Shown here: in pieces, positions 35,262 to 42,450 of the stretch | Numbering within the stretch: the first letter of the stretch is position 1 | Layout: each line of letters starts with the position of its first letter | Source: Pseudomonas fluorescens | Lineage (GTDB): Bacteria > Pseudomonadota > Gammaproteobacteria > Pseudomonadales > Pseudomonadaceae | Direction: 5' to 3' | NCBI RefSeq assembly: GCF_002022275.1 | Contig: NZ_MSDF01000060.1 | Span: 1 to 50,902, forward strand | Length of the DNA stretch: 50,902 bases | Program-made: the position numbers and the translations under genes | Notes under the pieces: generated by a model | Database searches by the model: none | What the model saw: the letters and a program-made list of their open reading frames with translations, nothing else | Told to the model about the DNA's origin: nothing

Positions 35262-35395
35262 GATCGTTCCCACGCTCTGCGTGGGAATGCCGCCCTGGAC
35301 GCTCCGCGTCCCGAAATCGGCGGGTAGTCAAGGTCCGGCGCCAGGTGACGCAGAGCGTCACAGGATGCATTCCCACGCAGAGCGTGGGAACGATC
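35262..35395. repeat. 29-bp perfect inverted repeat element
   Basis: Arms 35262-35290 and 35367-35395 are perfect reverse complements (29 nt) separated by 76 nt. Each arm is itself a hairpin (TTCCCACGC-TCT-GCGTGGGAA), and the spacer holds two more small hairpins (GACGCTCCGCGTC, GTGACGCAGAGCGTCAC). It fills the gap between convergent genes. It resembles a dispersed repeat of Pseudomonas, without coding capacity. Confidence 0.8.
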
Positions 35396-35400
35396 GACAG

Positions 35401-36672
35401 TTAGTTGTTGTAGACGGGCCAGGTTTCGACGATTTTGCCACCGCGAACGGCCAGCAAATCCCCAAACTGCAGCAACACAAACTCGCTCTGGGTCGGCCGT
35501 AAAAACACCTGATCTTCAATGTTCAAACCCACCGCCGACGAGCCGTTGACCATCTCCTGGTTGGAACTGCGCCCGTACAGGTCATTGCTCTGCAGCCCCC
35601 GGGGTGACTCGAATTCCGCCATCCAGTTACCCCCATAAATAAAGAACGTCTCCCGCTGGTTCGGGTCCCACCACGAGAACACCCGCGACGTGCCATCCAG
35701 CGCCGGAATATTCACCGGCCCGGTACTTTTCAACACCGGCGTGGCAATAAATGCCGCCGGCACATGCTCACTCAACGACGGCAAATCATAGTGCGTAGGC
35801 TTGAGCAGCGCCGTACCCACCGACACCTCCGTGCTGAGCTTTTCCTGCTCATGAATGCGATAGCTCGGGCTCCCCGCCGTGTTCAGCGTCAACCCCTCCC
35901 GCCACAACCGGCCAAACTGCTGCCGGGTGAAATCCACACAGCCGTTGTAACGCACCATCACTTGATCAAACAGCGCCTGCGGCGAACCGAGAATGCCCGG
36001 CACGCCCATGCCCACAAACGGGTCATAGCCCATAAACCCGGCAAACTCCAAATGCTGCGGGTTGGCACCTATCAACGTGAGCATCTGCCCCAGCACCACG
36101 TTATCGCTGACGCCGCCGCGATGCAGCCCCACGTCCAGTTCGATATTGACGCGCAACCGCGTCCCCAACCCCTGGGCCAACGCCAGGTACTGTTGCAACC
36201 GCTCAGGTGTGTCCAGCAACCATTGCAACTGCCGCGAAGGGTCGAACGCGCCTTTATGCGTCTGATAAAACAGCTCGGCGGACCGCACCGGCAACGGCTT
36301 GCCGATCAAAATATCGGCCTGGGGAAACACCTGCGCATCGTGATTCAGAAACGGCTGATGAAACGACATCAACCGCTGCGTTCCCGCCCGCTTGGCGATA
36401 TACGCGAGCAACCCCGGTGACGGCAGCGACTTCTCGACCAGCCGCAACTGTTTGCCGCCGCGCCTCACTGACTGGTTCACCACGTCGATATTGTGATCCA
36501 GCCGGTCCAGGTCAATCAGCATCACCGGGCGCATCGGCCCGTGGGCTTTGAGCTCGGCATTGAGGGTGCGGAAATACTCGGTGTAGGGGCTGCCGCGATC
36601 ACTCGGGCGCAGCAGCCAGGCACCCGCGGCCAACACCGCGCCGGTGCCCAATACAAAATGTCGGCGATTCAT
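35401..36672 (-). CDS. Tat-exported DSD1/alanine-racemase-fold protein
   Basis: A 423-residue protein. The N-terminus MNRRHFVLGTGAVLAAGAWL is a twin-arginine signal, so the product should be folded with cofactor and exported. The body matches the PLP-binding barrel of the DSD1/D-threonine aldolase family: VMLIDLDRLDHNI, then Lys81 in RLVEKSLPSPG at the position of the RPHxKTHK Schiff-base lysine. The C-terminal domain reads RPTQSEFVLLQFGDLLAVRG where family enzymes have a PNHxC-type metal site, so the His and Cys ligands appear lost. The true reaction is unknown. It starts within the stop of the oxidase gene (TGATG). Confidence 0.8.
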   Translation of the reverse strand: MNRRHFVLGTGAVLAAGAWLLRPSDRGSPYTEYFRTLNAELKAHGPMRPVMLIDLDRLDHNIDVVNQSVRRGGKQLRLVEKSLPSPGLLAYIAKRAGTQRLMSFHQPFLNHDAQVFPQADILIGKPLPVRSAELFYQTHKGAFDPSRQLQWLLDTPERLQQYLALAQGLGTRLRVNIELDVGLHRGGVSDNVVLGQMLTLIGANPQHLEFAGFMGYDPFVGMGVPGILGSPQALFDQVMVRYNGCVDFTRQQFGRLWREGLTLNTAGSPSYRIHEQEKLSTEVSVGTALLKPTHYDLPSLSEHVPAAFIATPVLKSTGPVNIPALDGTSRVFSWWDPNQRETFFIYGGNWMAEFESPRGLQSNDLYGRSSNQEMVNGSSAVGLNIEDQVFLRPTQSEFVLLQFGDLLAVRGGKIVETWPVYNN

Positions 36673-38060
36673 CAGGCCACTCCCAGGATGGATGACAGGT
36701 GCGCGTTGAGGAATTTGCCGCTCGGGTCGAGCTCGCGACGCACCCGGGTAAATTCCTCCCAGCGCGGGTACAGCGGCTGCAACGTGCGCGCATTCAGGGT
36801 GTGCAATTTGCCCCAGTGCGGGCGCCCGGCGTACTTCCAGAAAATCGGCTCCACAGCGGCGAAGAAGTTGTGATGGTCCATCGCGTAGTGCTGGTGCACC
36901 GAGATCGAACAGCTGTCGCGCCCTTCAAACATGCTCAGAGGAATGTTATCGGCCTTGACGTAGCGGTACTCGATGGGAAACCAGGTGCGCAGGTCCTTGT
37001 CGGTAATCAGCTTGAGAATTTCACGCAGGCACGCCGGGCCGTGTTCGGCGGGCACTGAGTACTCCATCTCGTTGAAGCGCACATTGCGCACGTTGGCGTA
37101 GACCTGAAACGACTCAGCCACACGGTCTTCGAAACTGGCGAAAAAACGCAGGCTATTGAGCAAGGTGCGCCGGGTATCCGGGAAATCGCTGGCGTACTTG
37201 TCGAGCTTCTCGATGATCGTCACGAACTCATTGCCGCCCGCCTCGGCCGGGTCCACCGGCGGCGTCTCGGGGTCAGTGGTTTCGTTGAGGGCGATGGACA
37301 GCGCATAGTCGGAATGGGTGACAACCAGCATTTCCCAGTGCTGGTTCTCCCGGGTGTTCTTGTCGACGTCTTCCAGCAGTTCTTCGGTCTTGGCGATCCA
37401 CTGGCGTTCGCGCAGGCGATAAGGCGCGCGGTTCTGCGAGCGTATGCGCGTAGCCACGCCCAGCGCCCCAAGGGACACGCGCGCGGCGCTGAAGATCTCC
37501 GGGTGACGTGAGGCGTCGCAGTCCAGCACCTCGCCTTGGGCCGTGACCAATTGCAGCCCGGTTACGCAGCCCGAATACGAGGTAAACCCCACGCCGGTGC
37601 CATGGGTGGAGGTGGAAATCGCGCCGGCCAAGGTTTGGTAATCGATGTCTGCCATGTTTGGCAGCGCCTGTCCCACTGCCTTGAGCGCCGGCCCCATGCG
37701 TGACATCGGCGTACCCGCGGCGAAGGTGGCTTGCAAGGTTGCGGGATCGTGGTCCAGCAGGCCGTTGAAGTAGCTCAACGACAGCAAGGTGCCGTCAGTC
37801 GGCACCAACGCGCTGAACGAATGGGCCGAGCCGACAGGACGGACCTGCCCCGGCGCCTGGCGTATCACCTGAACCAGCTCATCCAGATCCTTGGGTGCCA
37901 GGCGTGCCAGCGGCAGGCACGTTTGCGCCCCCGACCAGTTGCGCCACGGGATCAGCCGCGGCGCGCGCACCAGTTGGGCCAGCACCGGGTGACTCGTCAC
38001 CGCCAAAAAGGCCCCGGCCACGCTCGAACGTTGCAAGAGTTGCCGCCGTGAAAGCGCCAT
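36672..38060 (-). CDS. Tat-exported D-arabinono-1,4-lactone oxidase-like flavoprotein
   Basis: A 462-residue FAD-linked oxidase. It begins with a twin-arginine signal, SRRQLLQRSSVAGAFLAV. The FAD domain has RPVGSAHSFS, with His80 at the usual covalent-FAD position, and GAISTSTHGTG (146-156). The C-terminal ALO domain ends with the diagnostic GRPHWGK. Family members oxidise sugar lactones such as arabinono- or gulono-lactone. Export and the preceding cytochrome c gene suggest electron transfer to the respiratory chain instead of, or as well as, O2. The substrate cannot be decided. It lies 21 nt after the cytochrome gene and overlaps the DSD1-like gene by one base. Confidence 0.9.
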   Translation of the reverse strand: MALSRRQLLQRSSVAGAFLAVTSHPVLAQLVRAPRLIPWRNWSGAQTCLPLARLAPKDLDELVQVIRQAPGQVRPVGSAHSFSALVPTDGTLLSLSYFNGLLDHDPATLQATFAAGTPMSRMGPALKAVGQALPNMADIDYQTLAGAISTSTHGTGVGFTSYSGCVTGLQLVTAQGEVLDCDASRHPEIFSAARVSLGALGVATRIRSQNRAPYRLRERQWIAKTEELLEDVDKNTRENQHWEMLVVTHSDYALSIALNETTDPETPPVDPAEAGGNEFVTIIEKLDKYASDFPDTRRTLLNSLRFFASFEDRVAESFQVYANVRNVRFNEMEYSVPAEHGPACLREILKLITDKDLRTWFPIEYRYVKADNIPLSMFEGRDSCSISVHQHYAMDHHNFFAAVEPIFWKYAGRPHWGKLHTLNARTLQPLYPRWEEFTRVRRELDPSGKFLNAHLSSILGVA

Positions 38061-38081
38061 TCACCACCTCTCTTCTTCTTA

Positions 38082-38429
38082 TTATTGGAGTTCAACACCG
38101 GCCATAAAGCTGATCAGCGCCAGGAACTGCTCTTCGGAACACTGCATGCACAGCCCCATGGGCGGCATGCCGTTGTAGCCGTTGATGCTGTGATCCAGCA
38201 GGGTGTCGGCGCCTCTGGCGACACGCGGGCTCCAGGCCGCACGGTCGCCTCTCAGCGGCGCGCCGGATGCCGGGTTGGCGTGGCACAGCTTGCAACTGGT
38301 GTCGTACACCCGGGCAAGCGCAGGGTCAGCGGGCAAGGCCGCCGTCACGCGTTCGGAGGGTGGTTTTGGGGAGTTGTCACAGGCCGTGAGCAGGCCCGTG
38401 ATCACGAGAAACAGCAGGATGCGGCGCAT
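38082..38429 (-). CDS. Cytochrome c5-like lipoprotein
   Basis: A 115-residue haem lipoprotein. The signal sequence ends with the lipobox LLTAC (Cys17), so it should be membrane-anchored in the periplasm. CKLCH (46-50) binds haem c, and NGMPPMG supplies the axial Met. A second Cys pair, GLCMQCSEEQ, is the disulfide typical of cytochrome c5. The ATG at 38429 is preferred over a GTG two codons upstream because GAGGG lies 5 nt before it. It is the first gene of a three-gene unit and is the probable electron acceptor of the oxidase. Confidence 0.9.
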   Translation of the reverse strand: MRRILLFLVITGLLTACDNSPKPPSERVTAALPADPALARVYDTSCKLCHANPASGAPLRGDRAAWSPRVARGADTLLDHSINGYNGMPPMGLCMQCSEEQFLALISFMAGVELQ

Positions 38430-38447
38430 GGCCACCCTCTCTTTTTA

Positions 38448-38473
38448 TAGTGTGGAACCTGAGTTCCACACTA
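38448..38473. promoter_or_regulatory. Perfect 11-bp palindrome upstream of the cytochrome gene
   Basis: TAGTGTGGAAC (38448-38458), loop CTGA, GTTCCACACTA (38463-38473). It ends 19 nt before the cytochrome start. On the minus strand it runs into TATAAAAAG, a -10-like sequence. There is no T-run on that strand to suggest a terminator, so an operator is more likely. On the plus strand nothing ends here. Confidence 0.5.
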
Positions 38474-38533
38474 AGACAGGGGCTACGCGGCGTTGAGGGT
38501 TTTGGGGGACACAAAGGGGGCTTGGGCGGACAC

Positions 38534-39352
38534 TCAGGCCCTGACGAGTTGCTCCAGCGCGTCACGCAATGTCGGATGGGTCGGCAGGCGAATGCCGAAG
38601 GTGGCTTGCAGCAAAGTCGCCAGCTCATCAGCGCTCTCGATTGCGCGCTTTTCACTGGGTCGGTCCAGGCAGTGCATCGCGTAGTGGGCACCATTCAAGG
38701 TGTGCCGTTTACCCGGTGCCAACAAGGCTGCTTTCAACTGGCCCACAAAAGGCGAAGCCGGGTGCGTGGACACGTACCAGTTACCGATTTCGTAGTCGAT
38801 ATCCGCCTGCGGCTGCAAGTCGAACACATAAAGGCCACGCCATTCCTCGCCGACCTGGGCCCAAAGGGTGTAAGTGCCTTCATTGAAGGTCAGCCGATAA
38901 GGCTCATGCGCCGTGGGCTGGGTCGCATCGGTGTCCAGCTGCAACGGGCTGCTCGGCACCATGCCGCCAAAGCCTACATCAGTGATATAGCGCACGCCGT
39001 CCAGAGTCACCAGGCTCAGCCGATGGGTGCGTCCGGTGCGCACGTCCGGCGGCCCGCCCATCACCACCCAGCCCGTGAGGCCGCGGGCATCGAAGCCCAG
39101 CTCCTGCAACAAGGTCAGGAACAGGTGATTCAGCTCAAAACAGTAGCCGCCGCGCCCGTCGAGCAGCACCTTTTGCTCAATGCTTGGCAAGTCGACGGGC
39201 ACAGGCTGGTGCAGCAAGGTCGACAGGCTTTCAAATGCGAAGGTGCACACATGGCGCAACTGCAGTTCCTGCAAGGTTTGCAGGGTCGGCGCTGGCGGCG
39301 AGTCGTAGCCCAGGCGCTGCAGGTACAACTGGCGGTGGGTCAGAGAGGGCAT
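38534..39352 (-). CDS. nat: Arylamine N-acetyltransferase
   Basis: A 272-residue NAT that transfers acetyl groups from acetyl-CoA to arylamines or arylhydrazines in the cytoplasm. The catalytic triad is complete: Cys71 in RGGYCFELN, His110 in GRTHRLSLV and Asp125 in YITDVGFGG. Length is normal for the family. AAGGA precedes the ATG. It stands alone, divergent from the small DUF6555 gene. The 60 nt between its stop and the palindrome upstream of the cytochrome gene show no T-rich terminator. Confidence 0.96.
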   Translation of the reverse strand: MPSLTHRQLYLQRLGYDSPPAPTLQTLQELQLRHVCTFAFESLSTLLHQPVPVDLPSIEQKVLLDGRGGYCFELNHLFLTLLQELGFDARGLTGWVVMGGPPDVRTGRTHRLSLVTLDGVRYITDVGFGGMVPSSPLQLDTDATQPTAHEPYRLTFNEGTYTLWAQVGEEWRGLYVFDLQPQADIDYEIGNWYVSTHPASPFVGQLKAALLAPGKRHTLNGAHYAMHCLDRPSEKRAIESADELATLLQATFGIRLPTHPTLRDALEQLVRA

Positions 39353-39427
39353 GGCGCGATCCTTGAGCGCGGGACAGAGGCATCACTATGCCGCGCTTGC
39401 CGGGGATTTGTCATTTGGAATGAACCT

Positions 39428-39456
39428 TTTAGAGCGCCCGCCTATCCATCTATAAC
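39428..39456 (+). promoter_or_regulatory. Possible sigma-70 promoter of the DUF6555 gene
   Basis: TTTAGA (39428-39433) and TATAAC (39451-39456) with a 17-nt spacer, ending 16 nt before the ATG. The -35 box is weak. Confidence 0.35.
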
Positions 39457-39472
39457 AAGACAGGGAGGCGAC

Positions 39473-39709
39473 ATGAGTACCGCAAAAATCTACACCATTA
39501 ACTACCAATTGCATGGTCAACCCAAAACGTTTGTGGTGCGTGCCGAAGTGATGAACAACGCCGAGGCCTGGCATTGGGCGGCCGTTGATGCCGACATTGC
39601 CCACGTGAGCCGCATCGGCCGCGTCGGTCATGAGCAGGTAAAGAAAACCACCCGGCCCTGGGCGGAAAAGTTCGGCATTACCGACGTCACCTGGATTGCA
39701 CCCAAATAA
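39473..39709 (+). CDS. Small DUF6555-family protein
   Basis: A 78-residue protein starting MSTAKIYTINYQLHGQPKTF. The sequence matches what is remembered of the Pseudomonas DUF6555 family, including NNAEAWHWAAVDADI and a C-terminal EKFGITDVTWIAPK. Function is unknown; there is no signal peptide or membrane segment. GGGAGG lies 6 nt before the ATG, and a hairpin follows the stop. The longer frame reaching back to 38450 runs through the nat gene on the other strand and is not real. Confidence 0.8.
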   Translation: MSTAKIYTINYQLHGQPKTFVVRAEVMNNAEAWHWAAVDADIAHVSRIGRVGHEQVKKTTRPWAEKFGITDVTWIAPK

Positions 39710-39713
39710 ACAA

Positions 39714-39735
39714 AGCCCCGCACAACGGCGGGGCT
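39714..39735. terminator. Intrinsic terminator between convergent small genes
   Basis: AGCCCCGC (39714-39721), loop ACAACG, GCGGGGCT (39728-39735). On the minus strand it is followed by TTGTTTATT, so it best serves the two small minus-strand genes. It may work in both directions. Confidence 0.8.
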
Positions 39736-39740
39736 CAGGT

Positions 39741-39941
39741 TCATCCCTTCAAGTCGCCCAACGGATCGTAGGGCGGCTTTTTTTTCGCTTCATCCTTGTC
39801 TTTTTTGTCCAGTGGCGCGATAGCCGGGCCGATCGGATCGACCTGCGGGTCGGCCACATCGGGCGAATCCGGGTCAAAGCCCAGCTCATCCCGGGTGCTG
39901 CCATGCTCGCCTGAACGCGGGCCTTGCGGGGGATTACTCAC
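39741..39941 (-). CDS. Small hydrophilic hypothetical protein
   Basis: A 66-residue protein rich in Pro, Asp and Lys: GFDPDSPDVADPQVDPIGPA, then KKDKDEAKKKPPYDPLGDL. It is probably disordered, with no known domain. The GTG at 39941 is chosen because GAGGAG lies 6 nt upstream. A GTG at 39959, overlapping the previous stop, would add six residues but has no ribosome site. It lies 14 nt after the next small gene and ends at a terminator. Function is unknown. Confidence 0.65.
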   Translation of the reverse strand: MSNPPQGPRSGEHGSTRDELGFDPDSPDVADPQVDPIGPAIAPLDKKDKDEAKKKPPYDPLGDLKG

Positions 39942-39955
39942 GGCGTTCTCCTCGC

Positions 39956-40132
39956 TCACAACGGGCGGGCTTTATCGTGAAGGTTTTCCAGGTCGTCCTC
40001 GACCCGTTCCACATCGTTGTCGTGACGCTCCGCCGGGTCGTTGGGGCGTAACGCATCGTTGTCACGCTCCTCTTCGCCGGGTGTGCGGTCAGGGTCCGGG
40101 GTGCCGGGCGGCGGCTGTTTGTATTCACTCAT
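39956..40132 (-). CDS. Small acidic hypothetical protein
   Basis: A 58-residue protein starting MSEYKQPPPGTPDPDRTPGE and ending ENLHDKARPL. It is strongly charged, with repeated DND/ERHDND-like stretches, and is probably disordered. It shares composition with the gene 14 nt downstream, and both precede one terminator, so they are likely cotranscribed. No function is recognised. The start is the only ATG in the frame. Confidence 0.6.
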   Translation of the reverse strand: MSEYKQPPPGTPDPDRTPGEEERDNDALRPNDPAERHDNDVERVEDDLENLHDKARPL

Positions 40133-40249
40133 GACGAATCACCTCAGTGGGTCTACACCGATTTAGAGAAACCGCCGTGAGCCATCGTTCAACTTGATTG
40201 CGCCAAGCATGCGAAGATGCCACCCCGCCCACTCTGAGACCTGACCCGG

Positions 40250-40771
40250 ATGTTCGAGCTCAAACCCTGCGACCCCGTCACCTTTCGCCAACAGACCCGG
40301 CGCAGCACCGTCATCCTGGCCGTGCTGTTCGTGGCCCTGGCCATGTCTCTTTCAGGCCTGGCGGTGATGCTGTTCGGCGAACCTGGCGGCGACAACTTGC
40401 GCTTCAATGCCGGTGGCGTGTTTGCCGGGGTGTTGATCACTTTCGCGCTGGTACGCGGCCCGTTCTGGACCCAGCCGTGGTTTGCCCCAGCGGTGTATGG
40501 CTGGCAGCTCAAGCGCAGCCTGATGAGCGTGACCAATGTGATGCACAAGGTCACCGAGCGCGTGCAGGCCAACGACCCGACGGCCATCAAGCTGCTGCGC
40601 TTTTATCATTTGGGGCTCACGCAAATGCACGCGCTGGACGCCAACTCCAGCGCACAGGCGCAACTGGTCGGCGAGATCGAGGCGCACAAGCAGAAGATGC
40701 AAGTGCTGGGGATCGACACCGAGCAAACCCGGCTCGACCCCGCATGGCTCGAAAGCCTAAAAAGCGCTTAA
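40250..40771 (+). CDS. DUF3087-family membrane protein
   Basis: A 173-residue protein starting MFELKPCDPVTFRQQTRRST. Two membrane helices lie at about residues 22-43 and 53-67, followed by a cytoplasmic helical tail. It matches the DUF3087 family of gammaproteobacteria; function is unknown. Only a weak ribosome site is seen. Its TAA stop overlaps the stop of the convergent MEKHLA gene in a TTAA. Confidence 0.8.
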   Translation: MFELKPCDPVTFRQQTRRSTVILAVLFVALAMSLSGLAVMLFGEPGGDNLRFNAGGVFAGVLITFALVRGPFWTQPWFAPAVYGWQLKRSLMSVTNVMHKVTERVQANDPTAIKLLRFYHLGLTQMHALDANSSAQAQLVGEIEAHKQKMQVLGIDTEQTRLDPAWLESLKSA

Positions 40772-41253
40772 GCCAGCACGCCGATGCGCTGCTCTTCCGG
40801 CCAGAACAGCGCCGCCTGCCCGCACGGCTGGCCCGCGTCATCGAGCAAGGTCCAGACCACACCGGCGTAGATCATGAACGGCTGATCCTGCGCATCCACC
40901 CGCCAGCCGCTGTAGCCGTCGGCAATGCCATTGGCGGTGACCTGCTCCAGCAGCACCTGGCGTGCGGCGCGGTCGAGTTCCGAGGCGCTGAAGCGTGAGG
41001 GCATGCCGATAAACCGGTCGCGCGAGTATTTGAAGCAGCGCAGCGCGCAGTCATTCACGTAGGTAAAACGCGGGTCGGCCGCGCCATCATGGGCCAACAG
41101 ACTGTAGGGCGCCTGGCTGTGCAGCCACGCCAGGCGCTGTGGCGGGTCAAGGTGTTCAGGGGCCGGCAGTCCCTGGCCGGTCCAGTGTCGATACGACTGA
41201 TCGAGCAGGTGTACGAAGTTTTCTTGAAGGGACACAAACGACCTCATATCCAT
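40768..41253 (-). CDS. MEKHLA-domain (PAS-like) protein
   Basis: A 161-residue single-domain protein with FTYVNDCALRCFKYSRDRFI and GMPSRFSASELDRAARQVLL, then a C-terminal VVWTLLDDAGQPCGQAALF. This is the MEKHLA fold, related to PAS sensor domains. Stand-alone members have no known function. It starts in the stop codon of the MFS gene (TGATG) with no separate ribosome site, so its translation should depend on the transporter. A longer frame upstream belongs to the MFS gene in another phase. Confidence 0.82.
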   Translation of the reverse strand: MDMRSFVSLQENFVHLLDQSYRHWTGQGLPAPEHLDPPQRLAWLHSQAPYSLLAHDGAADPRFTYVNDCALRCFKYSRDRFIGMPSRFSASELDRAARQVLLEQVTANGIADGYSGWRVDAQDQPFMIYAGVVWTLLDDAGQPCGQAALFWPEEQRIGVLA

Positions 41254-42380
41254 CAGTGGGAAACCTTTGCGCGCCAGCAGAACACGGCGCTCACGGCAAT
41301 GGCCGCGCCGGCCACGCCAAATACCCAGGGCGCCGAGGCGACCGGCAGCAACAAACCCGCCAGCAACGGCCCAAGACCCGCACCGACATCGCGCCACACG
41401 GAATTGGAGGCCAGCGCCGATACGCGCATCGAGCCGGGGTTGCGCTCGGCCACCAAGGTGGTCACCAGCGGCAGTTGCAGCGCGCGCAGCACCAGCACCG
41501 CCGCCGCGCCGGCAATCACCCAGTAACTGCCAAATGCAGTCAGGGCCAGGGCGCTCATAAACGAAAACAGCAGCAGCATCGAAGTGGCGCCAAAATGCTG
41601 CGCCGCGCGGCCACCCAACGGGCTCAGCAGCATTTCCGAGGCGTAGCGCAGGGCCATCAGGCCACCGGCGATCAGCACCGCGTCGCCGCCGAGGATCTTC
41701 TGCGCCTGGATCGACAGACCAAAGATAAACAGACCGTCCAGTGCCACACCTTCGATAAACGACCAGGTGGCGACGCTGTCGGGCCATTTGAAGCGGCGCC
41801 CCGTGCTGTGCAAATCATGGCCGGTTCTGGGCAAACCCTGCGCCGCCCACACGCCCAGCAGGCAGCAGCAGGCGAGAATCATGAAGATCACGCGTGGCCC
41901 CGCCCATAACGTCAGCCAGCCACCCAGCGGCAACGCGAGCATGGGCCCGAGGGCGATCACCGCCCGCGAGCGCCCCGCCCGGCGCGCCGACCCGGCGGGC
42001 TCGGCGGTTGCCAGCACTTGGGTGGACAGGTTCAACGCGGCAAAACACAGGCCCCAGATCAGGCGTAGCACAAGCAGCGCGGCGAAACCCGAGAGCATTG
42101 AGTTGCCCAAGGCACACACCGAGGCGGCAGCGGCGGCGATCATGCAGCTCAGCCGGTCGCCGTTGCGCGCGTAGAAGTTCAGCACATGCCGGTAACCGAA
42201 AATCCGCACCAGGCGGTTGGCGGCCAGCAACACCCCGGCCTGGGCCAGGGTGATGCCGAAGGCCTGGGACTCCATCGGCAGCAAAAGGTAGAGCAACACG
42301 TCACTGGGCAGGCATAAAGCGAGGGTCAGCGCGGCGCGGCGGGAAGAGACATCAGCAGTGCGTTGGGCCAGGCTGGACAT
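41253..42380 (-). CDS. MFS transporter (about 12 helices)
   Basis: A 375-residue major facilitator protein with about 11-12 hydrophobic helices. Landmarks are ITLAQAGVLLAANRLVRIFG in the second helix region and GSARRAGRSRAVIALGPMLA mid-protein. The loop after helix 2 (FGYRHVLNFYARNGDR) is the usual place of the MFS motif A, although its sequence is degenerate. The substrate is unknown. It lies 70 nt after the DHA2-type MFS gene and is coupled to the MEKHLA gene. Confidence 0.87.
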   Translation of the reverse strand: MSSLAQRTADVSSRRAALTLALCLPSDVLLYLLLPMESQAFGITLAQAGVLLAANRLVRIFGYRHVLNFYARNGDRLSCMIAAAAASVCALGNSMLSGFAALLVLRLIWGLCFAALNLSTQVLATAEPAGSARRAGRSRAVIALGPMLALPLGGWLTLWAGPRVIFMILACCCLLGVWAAQGLPRTGHDLHSTGRRFKWPDSVATWSFIEGVALDGLFIFGLSIQAQKILGGDAVLIAGGLMALRYASEMLLSPLGGRAAQHFGATSMLLLFSFMSALALTAFGSYWVIAGAAAVLVLRALQLPLVTTLVAERNPGSMRVSALASNSVWRDVGAGLGPLLAGLLLPVASAPWVFGVAGAAIAVSAVFCWRAKVSH

Positions 42381-42450
42381 AAATCTGAAACATCCCGAAA
42401 TACTCAGGTCGCCACGGTAGCCTTCCCGAACAGTGTTTTACAACGCGCAA

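Noticed and set aside
38450..39709. A 419-residue protein extending the DUF6555 frame upstream
   Set aside because: Its first 340 codons run antisense to the complete nat gene. Only the last 78 codons have a ribosome site and family similarity.
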